A DNA stretch of 64,000 nucleotides, from NCBI GenBank assembly GCA_035048495.1, contig CM068553.1, positions 32,016,978-32,080,977 of the forward strand, in the 5' to 3' direction. The position numbers and the translations under genes were made by a program. Below, piece by piece: positions 10,094 through 24,838 of the stretch. Positions within the stretch are counted from its first letter, which is position 1; the number at the start of each line of letters is the position of its first letter. The notes under the pieces were generated by a model. That model ran no database searches, was not told the DNA's origin, and saw nothing but the letters and a program-made list of their open reading frames with translations. The DNA is from Euptelea pleiosperma. Taxonomy: Eukaryota > Streptophyta > Magnoliopsida > Ranunculales > Eupteleaceae.

Positions 10094-12220
10094 GTATATT
10101 TAAATCTTTCAAAAGCCTCTTGGGCTTTGTAATGTTCTAGTCCTCATAAATGGTTCCCTCAGACAAGTTATATACTCTGTTACCTTTTTCTTATAAGTTA
10201 TATACTTGTTATTACATGTTTAGATATCTTAGTATAAGATCTGTCCAAATTTTGTTGAAGCCTAATTATTTGTGGCTTTTTTATAGCTCGGATGATCTTC
10301 CAACTTCCAATTTCCTATTTCACTTTTACTTTAAATACCTTCTCTGTCTGGAAAAGACTATTACTTAACTATTGTTAATTATACCAGGTCAACCATCAAC
10401 ATTGCCATCTATAAGGCATAATTTTTTTTTTGCATTTTCTTACTGTTTGCAACGGTTCAAAACCATTTCAACAATATCAACCGCTTCAAATTTCACATTT
10501 GAAACAGATCAAAACTGTTTCACAAAATTTCAAAACATTGCAGAATTATATTTTGCAACGGTTTAGAACCGTTGCTTAGTTTTAAATAATTCATAATTGT
10601 GACAAACCATAGGTCAGAAACGGTTTACAACCGTTGCATTACAATCATTTCCAATGGTTTTGCACCGTTTCTTAATTCTAAATGATTTATAACTAGAACA
10701 AAACATGGTTTAAAATGGTTCAAAACCGTTGCATAATAAGATTTTCAAACGATTTTGAGCCGTTGCTAATAGAAACGGTTCAAAACCGTTGCGATGTAAA
10801 CTACCGCAACAGTTTAAAACCGTTTCTATTTTATATTTTGCAACGATTTTGAACCGTTTCAAGAATCGTTTCTATTTTATATTTTGCAACGGTTTTGAAC
10901 CGTTGCAAAAATGTTTATTCCCATGTGGAATTCATAATGAAACAGGTTTGAGCCGTTGCAATTTAATTTGAAACGCCACTTTTTGCAACGGTTTTAAGCC
11001 GTTTCAAATTAATTTCACAACGGTCCAAAACCGTTGCAAATAGGCAATTTTGGTGTAGTGTCCCTCCACAATCTCCATTGATCTCGTTTCTTCGTCTTCT
11101 CTTTATCAAAAAAAAAAAAAAAATACAGAAAAGAAAAACAAAGATAAAAGAAAAAGAAAAAGGAAGATAGAAGAAGAAGAAGGAAGAGGATAGGATCGCC
11201 GCTACCTGATCACCGCCCAGCCTCCCTCCACGACTTGCAACTTCGAATTGCAGGTCTGAAACTGCCCCGTGCCTTCACCTCCTCAACCACCAAAGGAGCA
11301 ACTTGCTCCCCCTTGTGCGCCAGCCACCGGAACCGTTAGCTAGACCTGCAACTCTGGCAGTTGCCGATTTGGCCAGCAACTCTCCCGACTTGCAGGCGCT
11401 GCCCTCATCCTCCCAACTCCTCTTCATCCGCCTACCATCTCCAATCCCAGCCGCTTTCTACACTGGTCCTCTCCAAAAAAGAAGATCAAAGATAAAAAAA
11501 GAGAGAAGAAAAGAAGAAAAAGAAGAAAAGAAAATAGAAGGGAAGGAGAAAAGAGAAGAGAGGAATGTACCTCCACCATTACCAATTAGTGTGACATGTG
11601 GCTCACATCACGGACCACGGTATGATCCACGTGGCACACTCTTAAAGACCACTGACTGTATGGATGTTTGGATCATGTGGCAGATGAGGAAATGGAACCA
11701 AAGAGGTCCACCTGTTGGCCCACCTTACCTTAGTCCCTCTCTATGTTGCAATTTTCAGCTCAACGGCCAAATTCTGGGGATGACAATACCTAAGAATGTT
11801 GACAACTCATGAGCCAAACATTCAGGGGTAGCCTGCACTTTGTCAAGCACTTTGCATGATCTGCAATGTTGACAAACCATGTTGCAAGTGGGCACAAACA
11901 ATACCAGTTTCAAGAGAAACCATTGCAATTGGATTCCAATAGTGATAGTGAATGTGGTAGATCAGATGTTTCAAACTTCTGATTGGGTGATTCTTTAGTC
12001 ATTTGAGGAAGCCAATGAATGGTGGATTTCAAGCTTCTAGCCCCTACATGTGCACCTAGGTAGTGATTGATATGTATTTGTTCGGTGATCACCCTCCAAT
12101 TTACACAGATTACGAATTTGCCTATTGAATGGTGGGTTCAGTTGTTCACATTGTGGGTTCATTTGTTTGCATGTTTTAGACTCTTTGTCGGGGAGTGCCG
12201 TGGGCACGAGCCACCCACTA
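10094..12220 (+). repeat. Satellite monomer M2 (2127 bp)
   Basis: Same order of parts as M1. The CACTA-type terminus ends at 11060. The CTGCAAC hairpin is imperfect (11232-11256). The segment around 10850-10910 lacks one of the paired AACGG repeats present in M1. Confidence 0.9.
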
Positions 12221-14296
12221 GTATATTTAAATCTTTCAAAAGCCTCTTGGGATTTGTAATGTTCTAGTCCTCATAAATGGTTCGCTCAGACAAGTTATAT
12301 ACTTGTTACATTTTTCTTATAAGTTATATACTTGTTATTACATGTTTAGATATCTTAGTTTGAGATCTGTCCAAATTTTGTTGAAGCCTAATTATTTGTG
12401 GCTTTTTTATAGCTCGGATGATCTTCCGAGTTCCAATTTCCTATTTCACTTTTGCCTTAAATACCTTCTCTGTCCGGAAAAGACTATTACTTAACTATTG
12501 TTAAATATACCAGGTCAACCATCAACATTGCCATCTATAAGGCATAATTGTTTTTAGCATGTTCTTACCGTTTGCAACGGTTCAAAACTGTTTAAACAAT
12601 ATCAACCGCTTCAAATTTCACATTTGAAACGGATCAAAACCGTTTCACAAATTTTCAAAATATTGCAAAATTATATTTTGCAACGGTTTAGAACCGTTGC
12701 TTAGTTTTAAATAATTCATAGTTGTGACAAACCATAAGTCAGAAACGGTTTACAACCGTTGCATTACAATCATTTGCAATGGTTTTGCACCGTTTCTTAA
12801 TTCTAAATGATTTATAACTGTGACGAAACATGGTTTAAAATGGTTCAAAACCGTTGCATAATTAGATTTTGAGACGATTTTGAGCCGTTGCTAATAGAAA
12901 CGGTTCAAAACCGTTGCGATGTAAACTACCGCAACAGTTTAAAATTGATTCTATTTTATATTCTGCAACGGTTTTGAACCGTTGCAAAAATGTTTATTCC
13001 CATGTGGAATTCAGAATGAAACGGGTTTGAGCCGTTGCAATTTAATTTGAAACGCCACTTTTCTTCAACGGTTTTAAGCCATTTCAAATTAGTTTCACAA
13101 CGGTCCAAAACCGTTGGAAATAGGCAATTTTGGTGTAGTGTCCCTCCACAATCTCCATTGATCTCGTTTCTTCGTCTTCTCTTTATCAAAAAAAAAAATA
13201 CAGAAAAGAAAAACAAAGATAAAAGAAAAAGAAAAAGGAAGATAGAAGAAGAAGAAGGAAGGGGATAGGATCGCCCCTACCTGATCACCGCGCAGCCTCC
13301 CTCCACGACCTGCAACTTCGAATTGCAGGTCTGAAACTGCCCCGTGCCTTCACCTCCTCAACCACCAAAGGAGCAACATGCTCCCCCTTGTGCGCCAGCC
13401 ACCAGAATCGTTAGCTAGACCTGCAACTCTGGCAGTTGCAGGTTTGGCCAGCAACTCTCCCGACTTGCAGGCGCTGCCCTCATCCTCCCAACTCCTCTTC
13501 ATCCGCCTACCATCTCCAATCCCAGGCGCTTTCTACACTGGTCTTCTCCAAAAAAGAAGATCAAAGAAAAAAAAATGAGAGAAGAAAAGAAGAAAAAGAA
13601 GAAAAGAAAACAGAAGGGAAGGAGAAAAGAGAAGAGAGGAACGTACCTCCACCATTACCAATTAGTGTGACATGTGGCTCATATCACGGACCACGGTATC
13701 ATCCACGTGGCACACTCTTAAAGACCACTGACTGTATGGATGTTTGGATCATGTGGCAGATGAGGAAATGGAACCAAAGAGGTCCACCTGTTGGCCCACC
13801 TTACCTTAGTCCCTCTCTATGTTGCAATTTTCAGCTCAACGGCCAAATTCTGGGGATGACAATACCTTAGAATGTTGACAACTCATGAGCCAAACATTCA
13901 GGGGTAGCCTGCACTTTGTCAAGCACTTTGCATGATCTGCAATGTTGACAAACCATGTTGCAAGTGGGCACAAACAATACCAGTTTCAAGAGAAACCATT
14001 GCAATTGGATTCCAATAGTGATAGTGAATGTGGTAGATCAGATGTTTCAAACTTCAGATTGGGTGATTCTTTAGTCATTTGAGGAAGCCAATGAATTTTG
14101 GATTTCAAGCTTCAAGCCCCTACATGTGCACCTAGGTAGTGAATGATATGTATTTGTTCGGTGATCACCCTCCAATTTACACAGATTACGAATTTGCCTA
14201 TTGAATGGTGGGTTCAGTTGTTCACATTGTGGGTTCCTTTGTTTGCATGTTTTAGACTCTTTGTCGGGGAGTGCCGTGGGCACGAGCCACCCACTA
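12221..14296 (+). repeat. Satellite monomer M3 (2076 bp)
   Basis: The CACTA-type terminus ends at 13140. The subterminal repeat block is shorter than in M1 because of a deletion near 12945-12975. A short frame here happens to begin with ATG (13378), but the other monomers have TTG at that codon, so it is not treated as coding. Confidence 0.9.
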
Positions 14297-16330
14297 GTAT
14301 ATTTAAATATTTCAAAGGCCTCTTGGGCTTTGTAATGTTCTAGTCCTCATAAATGGTTCCCTCAGACAAGTTATATACTTGTTACCTTTTTCTTATAAGT
14401 TATATACTTGTTATTACATGTTTAGATATCTTAGTTTGAGATCTGTCCAAATTTTGTTGAAGCCTAATTATTTGTGGCTTTTTTTTAGCTCGGATGATCT
14501 TCCAAGTTCCAATTTCCTATTTCACTTTTGCCTTAAATACCTTCTCTGTCCGGAAAAGACTATTACTTAACTATTGTTAATTATACTAGGTCAACCATCA
14601 ACATTGCCATCTATAAGGCATAATTGTTTTTTGCATTTTCTTACCATTTGCAACGGTTCAAAACCGTTTCAACAATATCAACCGCTTCAAATTTCACATT
14701 TGAAACGGATCAAAACCGTTTCACAAATTTTCAAAACATTGCAGAATTATATTTGGCAACGGTTTAGAACCGTTGCTTAGTTTTAAATAATTCATAATTG
14801 TGAAACCATATATCAGAAATGGTTTACAACCGTTGCATTACAATCATTTGCAATGGTATTGCACCGTTTCTTAATTCTAAATGATTTATAACTGTGAAGA
14901 AACATGGTTTAAAACGGTTCAAAACCGTTGCATAATTAGATTTTGAGACGATTTTGAGCCGTTGCTAATAGAAATGGTTCAAAACCGTTGCGATGTAAAC
15001 TACGCAACAGTTTAAAACCGTTTCTATTTTATATTTTGCAACGGTTTTGAACCGTTTCAAGAATCGTTTCTATTTTATATTTTGCAACGGTTTTGAACCG
15101 TTGCAAAAATGTTTATTCCCATGTGGAATTCAGAATGAAACGGGTTTGAGCCGTTACAATTTAATTTGAAACGCCACTTTTTGCCACGGTTTTAAGCCGT
15201 TTCAAATTAGTTTCACAACGGTCCAAAACCGTTGCATATAGGCAATTTTGGTGTAGTATCCCTCCACAATCTCCATTGATCTCGTTTCTTCGTCTTCTCT
15301 TTATCAAAAAAAAAATACAGGAAAGAAAAACAAAGAAAAAAGAAAAAGAAAAAGGAAGATAGAAGAAGAAGAAGGAAGAGGTTAGGATCGCCCCTAACTG
15401 ATCACCGCCCAGCCTCCCTCCACGACCTGCAACTTCGAGTTGCAGGTCTGAAACTGCCCCTTGCCTTCACCTCCTCAACCACCAAAGGAGCAACTTGCTC
15501 CCCCTTGTGCGCCAGCCACCGGAACCGTTAGCTAGACCTGCAACTCTGGCAGTTGCCGGTTTGGCCAGCAACTCTCCCGACTTGCAGGCGCTGCCCTCAT
15601 CCTCCCAACTCCTCTTCATCCGCCTACCATCTCCAATCCTAGCCGCTTTCTACACTGGTCCTCTCCAAAAAAGAAAATCAAAGAAAAAAAAATGAGAAGA
15701 AAAGAAGGAAAAGAAGAATAGAAAACAGAAGGGAAGGAGAAAAGAGAAGGGAGGAATGTACCTCCACCATTACCAATTAGTGTGACATGTGGCTCACATC
15801 ACGGACCACGGTATCATCCACGTGGCACACTCTTAAAGACCACTGACTGTATGGATGTTTAGATCATGTGGCAGATGAGGAAATGGAACCAAAGAGGTCC
15901 ACCTGTTGGCCCACCTTACCTTAGTCCCTCTCCATGTTGCAAGTTTCAGCTCAACTGCAAAATTCTGGGTATGACAATACCTAGGAATGTTGACAACTCA
16001 TGAGCCAAACATTCAGGGGTAGCATGCACTTTGTCAAGCACTTTGCATGATCTGCAATGTTGACAAGCCATGTTGCAAGTGGGCACAAACAATACCAGTT
16101 TCAAGAGAAACCATTGCAATTGGATTCCAATAGTGATAGTGAATGTGGTAGATCAGATGTTTCAAACTTCTGATCAGGTGATTCTTTAGTCATTTGAGGA
16201 AGCCAATGAATTTTGGATTTCAAGCTTCTAGCCCCTACATGGTGGGTTCAATTGTTCACATTTTGGGTTCATTTGTTTGCATGTTTTGGACTCTTTGTCG
16301 GGGAGTGCCGTGGGCACGACCCACCCACTA
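14297..16330 (+). repeat. Satellite monomer M4 (2034 bp, internal deletion)
   Basis: The CACTA-type terminus at 15258 reads TAGTA instead of TAGTG. A deletion of about 85 bp near 16240 joins CCTACATG to GTGGGTTC. It shares several diagnostic variants with M10: TAGTA, AACTACGCAACAG, TTTGCCACGG, ACTGCAAAATTC and TGATCAGGTG. Confidence 0.9.
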
Positions 16331-18468
16331 GTATATTTAAATCTTTCAAAAGCCTCTTGGGCTTTGTAATGTTCTAGTCCTCATAAATGGTTCCCTCAGA
16401 CAAGTTATATACTTGTTACCCTTTTCTTATAAGTTATATACTTGTTATTACATGTTTAGATATCTTAGTTTGAAATCTGTCCAAATTTTGTTGAAGCCTG
16501 ATTATTTGTGGCTTTTTTATAGCTTGGATGATCTTCCAAGTTCCAATTTCCTATTTCACTTTTGCCTTAAATACCTTCTCTGTCCGGAAAAGGCTATTAC
16601 TTAACTATTGTTAATTATACCAGGTCAACCATCCACATTGCCATCTATAAGGCATAATTTTTTTTTGCATTTTCTTACCGTTTGCAACGGTTCAAAACCG
16701 TTTCAACAATATCAACCACTTCAAATTTCACATTTGAAACGGATCAAAATCGTTTCACAAATTTTCAAAACATTGCAGAATTATATTTTGCAACGGTTTA
16801 CGACTGTTGCTTAGTTTTAAATAATTCATAATTGTAACAAACAATAAGTCAGAAACAGTTTACAACCGTTGCATTACAATCATTTGCAATGGTTTTGCAC
16901 CGTTTCTTAATTTTAAATAATTTATAACTGTGATGAAACATGGTTGAAAACGGTTCAAAACCATTGCATAATTACATTTTGAGACGGTTTTGAGCCGTTG
17001 CAAATAGAAACGGTTCAAAACCGTTGCAATCTAAACTACCGCAACAGTTTAAAACCGTTTCTATTCTATATTTTGCAACGGTTTTGAACCGTTTCAAGAA
17101 CCATTTTTATTTTATATTTTGCAACGATTTTGAACCGTTTCAAGACTTGAAACGGTTCAAAACCGTTGCAAAAATATTTACTCCCGTGTGGAATTCAGAA
17201 TGAAACGGGTTTGAGCCGTTGCAATTTAATTTGAAATCCCACTTTTTGCAACGGTTTTAAGCCATTCAAATTTGTTTCACAATGGTCCAAAACCGTTGCA
17301 AATAGGCAATTTTGGTGTAGTGTCCCTCCACAATCTCCATTGATCTCGTTTCTTCGGCTTTTCTTTATCAAAAAAAAAAATCAGAAAAGAAAAACAAAGA
17401 AAATAGAAAAAGAAAAAGGAAGATAGAAGAAGAAGAAGAAAGAGGATAGGATCGCCCCTACCTGATCACCTCCCAGCCTCCCTCCATGACCTGCAACTTC
17501 GAGTTGCAGGTCTGAAACTGCCCCGTGCCTTCACCTCCTCAACCACCAAAGGAGCAACTTGCTCCCCCTTGTGCGCTAGCCACCGGAACCGTTAGCTAGA
17601 CCTGCCACTCTGGCAGTTGCCGGTTTGGCCAACAACTCTCCCGACTTGCAGGCGCTGCCCTCATCCTCCCAACTCCTCTTCATCCGCCTACCATCACCAA
17701 TCCCAGCCGCTTTCTACACTGGTCCTCTCCAAAAAAGAAGATCAAAGAAAAAAAAAAGAGAGTAGAAAAGAAGAAAAAAAAATAGAAGGGAAGGAGAAAA
17801 GAGAAGGGAGGAACGTACCTCCACCATTACCAATTGGTGTGACATGTGGCTCACATCACGGACCACGGTATGATCCACGTGGCACACTCTTAAAGACCAC
17901 TGACTGTATGGCTGTTTTGATCATGTGGCCGATGAGGAAATGGAACCAAAGAGGTCCACCTGTTGGCCCACCTTACCTTAGTCCCTCTCCATGTTGCAAG
18001 TTTCAGCTCAACTGCCAAATTCTGGGTATGACAATACCTAGGAATGTTGACAACTCATGAGCCAAACATTCAGGGGTAGCATGCACTTTGTCAAGCACTT
18101 TGCATGATCTGCAATGTTGACAAACAATGTTGCATGTGGGCACAAACAATACCAGTTTCAAGAGAAACCATTACAATTGGATTCCAATAGTGATAGTGAA
18201 TGTGGTAGATCAGATGTTTCAAAATTCTGATTGGGTGATTCTTTAGTCATTTGAGGAAGCCAATGAATGGTGGATTTCAAGCTTCTAGCCCCTACATGTG
18301 CACCTAGGTAGTGAATGATATGTATTTGTTCGGTGATCACCCTCCAATTTACACAGATTACGAATTTGCCTATTGAATGGTGGGTTCAGTTGTTCACCTT
18401 GTGGGTTCATTTGTTTGCATGTTTTGGACTCTTTGTCGGGGACTGCCGTGGGCACGAGCCACCTACTA
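16331..18468 (+). repeat. Satellite monomer M5 (2138 bp)
   Basis: The CACTA-type terminus ends at 17322. A perfect CTGCAAC hairpin lies at 17488-17512. Variants such as ACAAACAATGTTGCA and CCATTACAATTGG are shared with the next monomer M6. Confidence 0.9.
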
Positions 18469-20614
18469 GTATATTTAAATCTTTGAAAAGCCTCTTGGGC
18501 TTTGTAATGTTCTAGTCCTCATAAATGGTTCCCTCAGACAAGTTATATACTTATCACCTTTTTCTTATAAGTTATATACTTGTTATTACATGTTTAGATA
18601 TCTTAGTTTGAAATCTGTCCAAATTTTGTTGAAGCCTAATTATTTGTGGCTTTTTTATAGCTCGGATGATCTTCCAAGTTCCAATTTCCTATTTCACTTT
18701 TGCCTTAAATACCGTCTCTGTCCGGAAAATACTATTACTTAACTATCATTAATTATACTAGGTCAACCATCAACATTGCCATCTATAAGGCATAAATTTT
18801 TTTTGCATTTTCTTACCGTTTGCAATGGTTCAAAACCGTTTCAACAATATCAACCGCTTCAAATTTCACATTTGAAACGGATCAAAACCGTTTCACAAAT
18901 TTTCAAAACATTGCAGAATTATATTTTGCAACGGTTTAGAACCGTTGCTTAGTTTTAAATAATTCATAATTGTGACAAACCATAAGTCAGAAATGGTTTA
19001 CAACCGTTGCATTACAATCATTTGCAATGGTTTTGCACCGTTTCTTAATTTTAAATGATTTATAACTGTGAGAAAACATGGTTTAAAACGGTTCAAAACC
19101 GTTGCATAATTACATTTTGAGACGGTTTTGAGCCGTTGCTAATAAAAACGGTCCAAAACCGTTGCAATGTAAACTACCGCAACAGTTTAAAACCGTTTCT
19201 ATTTTATATTTTACAACGGTTTTGAACCGTTTCAAGAACCGTTTTTATTTTATATTTTGCAACGATTTTGAACCGTTTCAAGACTTGAAACGGTTCAAAA
19301 CCATTGCAAAAATGTTTATTCCCATGTGGAATTCTGAATGAAACGGGTTTGAGCCGTCGCTATTTAATTTGAAACGCTTCTTTTTGCAACGGTTTTAAGC
19401 CGTTTCAAATTAGTTTCACAACGGTCCAAAACCGTTGCAAATAGGCAATTTTGGTGTAGTGTCCCTCCACAATCTCCATTGATCTCGTTTCTTATTCTTT
19501 TCTTTATCAAAAAAAAAATACAGAAAAGAAAAACAAAGAAAAAAGAAAAAGAAAAAGGAAGATATAAGAAGAAGAAGGAAGAGGATAGGATCGCCCCTAC
19601 CTGATCACCGCCCAGCCTCCCTCCACGACCTGCAACTTCGAGTTGCAGGTCTGAAACTGCCCCGTGGCTTCACCTCCTCAACCACCAAAGGAGCAACTTC
19701 CTCCCCCCTGTGCGCCAGCCACCGAAACCGTTAGCTAGACCTGCCACTCTAGCAGTTGCCGGTTTGGCCAGCAACTCTCCTGACTTTCAGGCGCTGCCCT
19801 CATCCTCCCAACTCCTCTTCATCCGCCTACCATCACCAATCCCGGCCGCTTTCTACACTGGTCCTCTCCAAAAAGAAGATCAAAAAAAAAAAAAGAGAGT
19901 AGAAAAGAAGAAAAAGAAGAAAAGAAAACAGAAGCGAAGGAGAAAAGAGAAGGGAGGAACGTACCTCCACCATTACCAATTAGTGTGACATGTGGCTCAC
20001 ATCACGGACCACGGTATGATCCACGTGGCACACTCTTAAAGACCATTGACTGTATGGATGTTTGGATAATGTGGCCGATGAGGAAATGGAACCAAAGAGG
20101 TCCACCTGTTGGCCCACCTTACCTTAGTCCCTCTCCATGTTGCAAGTTTCAGCTCAACTGCCAAATTCTGGGTATGACAATACCTAGGAATGTTGACAAC
20201 TCATGAGCCAAACATTCAGGGGTAGCATGCACTTTGTCAAGCACTTTGCATGATCTGCAATGTTGACAAACAATGTTGCAAGTGGGCACAAACAATACCA
20301 GTTTCAAGAGAAACCATTACAATTGGATTCCAATAGTGATATTGAATGTGGTAGATCAGATGTTTCAAACTTCTGATTGGGTGATTCTTTAGTCATTTGA
20401 GGAAGCCAATGAATGGGGGATTTCAAGCTTCTAGCCCCTACATGTGCACCTATGTAGTGAATGATATGTATTTGTTCGGTGATCACCCTCCAATTTACAC
20501 AGATTACGAATTTGCCTATTGAATGGTGGGTTCAGTTGTTCACATTGTGGGTTCATTTGTTTGAATGTTTTGGACTCTTTGTCGGGGAGTGCCGTGGGCA
20601 CGAGCCACCCACTA
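18469..20614 (+). repeat. Satellite monomer M6 (2146 bp)
   Basis: The CACTA-type terminus ends at 19461. The full subterminal repeat block is present. It shares 3' variants with M5, as expected for local homogenisation between neighbours. Confidence 0.9.
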
Positions 20615-22762
20615 GTATATTTAAATCTTTCAAAAGCCTCTTGGGCTTTGTAATGTTCTAGTCCTCATAAATTGTTCCCTCAGACAAGTTATATACTTGT
20701 TCCCTTTTTCTTATAAGTTATATACTATTATTACATGTTTAGATATCTTAGTTTGAGATCTGTCCAAATTTTGTTGAAGCCTAATTATTTGTGGCTTTTT
20801 TATAGCTCGGATGATCTTCCAAGTTCCAATTTCCTATTTCACTTTTGCCTTAAATACCTTCTCTGTCCGGAAAAGACTATTACTTAACTATCGTTAATTA
20901 TACTAGGTCAACCATCAACATTGCCATCTATAAGGCATAATTTTTTTTTGCATTTTCTTACCGTTTGCAACGGTTCAAAACCGTTTCAACAATATCAACC
21001 GCTTCAAATTTCACATTTGAAACGGATCAAAACCGTTTCACAAATTTTCAAAACATTGCAGAATTATATTTGGCAACGGTTTAGAACCGTTGCTTAGTTT
21101 TAAATAATTAATAATTGTGAAAACCATAAGTCAGAAACGGTTTACAACCGTTGCATTACAATCATTTGCAATGGTTATGCACCGTTTCTTAATTTTAAAT
21201 GATTTATAACTGTGACGAAACATGGTTTAAAACGGTTCAAAACCGTTGCATAATTACATTTTGCGACGGCTTTGAGCCGTTGCTAATAGAAACGGTTCAA
21301 AACCGTTGCAATGTAAACTACCGCAACAGTTTAAAACCGTTTCTATTTTGTATTTTGCAACTGTTTTGAACCGTTTCAAGAACCGTTTCTATTTTAAATT
21401 TTGCAACGGTTTTGAACCGTTTCAAGACTTGAAACGGTTTAAAATCGTTGCAAAAATGTTTATTCCCATGTGGAATTCAGAATGAAACGGGTTTGAGCCG
21501 TTGCAATTTAATTTGAAACGCCACTTTTTGCAACGGTTTTAAGCCATTTCAAATTAGTTTCACAACGGTGCAGAACCGTTGCAAATAGGCAATTTTGGTG
21601 TAGTGTCCCTCCACAATCTCCATTGATCTCGTTTCTTCGTCTTTTCTTTATCAAAAAAAAAAATACAGAAAAGAAAAATAAAGAAAAAAGAAAAAGAAAA
21701 AGGAAGATAGAAGAAGAAGAAGGAAGAGGATAGGATCGCCCCTACCTGATCACCGCCCAGCCTCCCTCCACGACCTGCAACTTCGAGTTGCAGGTCTAAA
21801 ACTGCCCCGTGCCTTCACCTCCTCAACCACCAAAGGATCAACTTCCTCCCCCTTGTGCGCCAGCCACCGGAACCGTTAGCTAGACCTGCAACTCTGGCAG
21901 TCGCCGGTTTGGCCAGCAACTCTCCCGACTTGCAGGCACTGCCTTCATCCTCCCAACTCCTCTTCATCCGCCTACCATCTCCAATCCCAGCCGCTTTCTA
22001 CACTGGTCCTCTCCAAAAAAGAAGATCAAAGAAAAAAAAAAGAGAGAAGAAAGGAAGAAAAAGAAGAAAAGAAAACAGAAGGGAAGGAGAAAAGAGAAGG
22101 GAGGAACGTACCTCCACCATTACCAATTAGTGTGCCATGTGGCTCACATCACGGACCATGGTATGATCCACGTGGCACACTCTTAAAGACCACTGACAGT
22201 ATGGATGTTTGGATCATGTGGCAGATGAGGAAATGGAACTAAAGAGGTCCACCTGTTGGCCCACCTTACCGTAGTCCCTCTCTATGTTGCAAGTTTCAGC
22301 TCAACTGCCAAATTCTGGGTATGACAATACCTAGGAATGTTGACAACTCATGAGCCAAACATTCAGGGGTAGCATGCACTTTGTCAAGCACTTTGCATGA
22401 TCTGCAATGTTGACAAACCATGTTGCAAGTGGGCACAAACAATACCAGTTTCAAGAGAAATCATTGCAATTGGATTCCAATAGTGATAGTGAATGTGGTA
22501 GATCAGATGTTTCAAACTTCTGATCGGGTGATTCTTTAGTCATTTGAGGAAGCCAATGAATGGTGGATTTCAAGCTTCTAGCCCCTACATGTGCACCTAG
22601 GTTGTGAATGATATGTATTTGTTTGGTGATCACCCTCCAATTTACACAGATTACGAATTTGCCTATTGAATGGTGGGTTCAGTTGTTCACATTGTGGATT
22701 CATTTGTTTTGCATGTTTTGGACTCTTTGTCGGGGAGTGCTGTGGGCATGAGCCACCCACTA
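20615..22762 (+). repeat. Satellite monomer M7 (2148 bp)
   Basis: The CACTA-type terminus ends at 21605. It has the full set of parts. The last subterminal repeat before the terminus is intact but carries substitutions (GGTGCAGAACC). Confidence 0.9.
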
Positions 22763-24838
22763 GTATATTTAAATCTTTCAAAAGCCTCTTGGGCTTTGTA
22801 ATGTTCCAGTCCTCATAAATGGTTCCCTCAGACAAGTTATATACTTGTTACCTTTTTCTTATAAGTTATATACTTGTTATTACATGTTTAGATATCTTAG
22901 TTTGAGATCTGTCCAAACTTTGTTGAAGCCTAATTATTTGTGGCTTTTTTATAGCTTGGATGATCTTCTAAGTTCTAATTTCCTATTTCACTTTTGCCTT
23001 AAATACCTTCTCTGTCCGGAAAAGACTATTACTTAACTATTGTTAATTCTACCAGGTCAACCATCAACATTGCCATCTATACGGCATAATTTTTTTTTTT
23101 GCATTTTCTTACCGTTTGGAACGGTTCAAAACCGTTTCAACAATATCAACCACTTCAAATTTCACATTTGAAATGGATCAAAACTGTTTCACGAATTTTC
23201 AAAAGATTGTAGAATTATATTTTGCAACGGTTTAGAACCGTTGCTTAGTTTTAAATAATTCATAATTGTGACAAACCATAAGTCAGAAACGGTTTACAAC
23301 CATTGCATTACAATCGTTTGCAATGGTTTTGCACCGTTTCTTAATTTTAATTGATTTATAACTGTGACGAAACATGGTTTAAAATGGTTCAAAACCGTTG
23401 CATAATTACATTTTGAGACGATTTTGAGCCGTTGCTAATAGAAACGGTTCAAAACCGTTGCAAAGTAAACTACCGCAACAGTTTAAAACCGTTTCTATTT
23501 TGTATTTTGCAACAGTTTTGAACCGTTTCAAGAACCGTTTCTATTTTATATTTTGCAACGGTTTTGAACCGTTTCAAGATTCCCATGTGGAATTCAGAAT
23601 GAAACGGGTTTGAGCCGTTGCAATTTAATTTGAAACGCCACTTTTTGCAACGGTTTTAAGCCGTTTCAAATTAGTTTCACAACGGCAATTTTGGTGTAGT
23701 GTCCCTCCACAATCTCCATTGATCTCGTTTCTTCGTCTTTTCTTTATCAAAAAAAAAAAAATACAGAAAAGAAAAAAAAGAAAAAAGAAAAAGAAAAAGG
23801 AAGATAGAAGAAGAAGAAGGAAGAGGATAGGATCGCCCCTACCTGATCACCGCCCGGCCACCCTCCACGACAGGTCTGAAACTGCCCCGTGCCTTCACCT
23901 CCTCAACCACCGAAGGAGCAACTTGCTCCCCCTTGTGCGCCAGCCACCGAAACCGTTAGCTAGACCTGCAACTCTGGCAGTTTCCGGTTTGGCCAGCAAC
24001 TCTCCCGACTTGCAGGCGCTGCCCTCATCCTCCCAACTCCTCTTCGTCCGCCTACCATCTCCAATCCCAGTCGCTTTCTACACTTGTCCTCTCCAAAAAA
24101 GAAGATCAAAGAAAAAAAAAAGAGAGAAGAAAAGAAGAAAAAGAAGAAAAAGAAGAAAAGAAAACAGTAGGGAAGGAGAAAAGAGAAGAGAGGAACATAC
24201 CTCGACCATTACCAATTAGTGTGACATGTGGCTCACATCACGAACCACGGTATGATCCACGTGGCACACTCTTAAAGACCGCTGACTGTATGGATGTTTG
24301 GATCATGTGGCAGATGAGGAAATGGAGCCAAAGAGGTCCACCTTACCATAGTCCCACTCCATGTTGCAAGTTTCAGCTCAACTGCCAAATTCTGGGTATG
24401 ACAATACCTAGGAATGTTTGACAACTCATGAGCCAAACATTCAGGGGTAGCATGCACTTTGTCAAGCACTTTGCATGATCTGCAATGTTGACAAACCATG
24501 TTGCAAGTGGGCACAAACAATACCAGTTTCAAGAGAAACCATTGCAATTGGATTCCAATAGTGATAGTGAATGTGGTAGATCAGATGTTTCAAACTTCTG
24601 ATTGGGTGATTCTTTAGTCATTGAGGAAGCCAATGAATGGGGGATTTCAAGCTTCTAGCCCCTACATGTGCACCTAGGTAGTGAATGATATGTATTTGTT
24701 CGGTGATCACCCTCCAATTTACATAGATTATGAATTTGCCTATTGAATGGTGGGTTCAGTTGTTCACATTGTGGGTTCATTTGTTTGCATGTTTTGGACT
24801 CTTTGTCGGGGAGTGCCGTGGGCACGAGCCACCCACTA
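22763..24838 (+). repeat. Satellite monomer M8 (2076 bp, deletions)
   Basis: The CACTA-type terminus ends at 23701. A 21-bp deletion just inside the terminus (ACAACGGCAATTTT) is shared with M9. A second deletion at 23579-23581 removes a paired repeat. The CTGCAAC hairpin is lost (CCACGACAGGTCTG near 23870). Confidence 0.9.

Noticed and set aside
13378..13578. About 66-codon frame repeated in the satellite monomers (LVRQPPE...)
   Set aside because: Most monomers have TTG at the start, the frame runs into purine tracts with differing frameshifts, and recurrence simply reflects tandem repetition.
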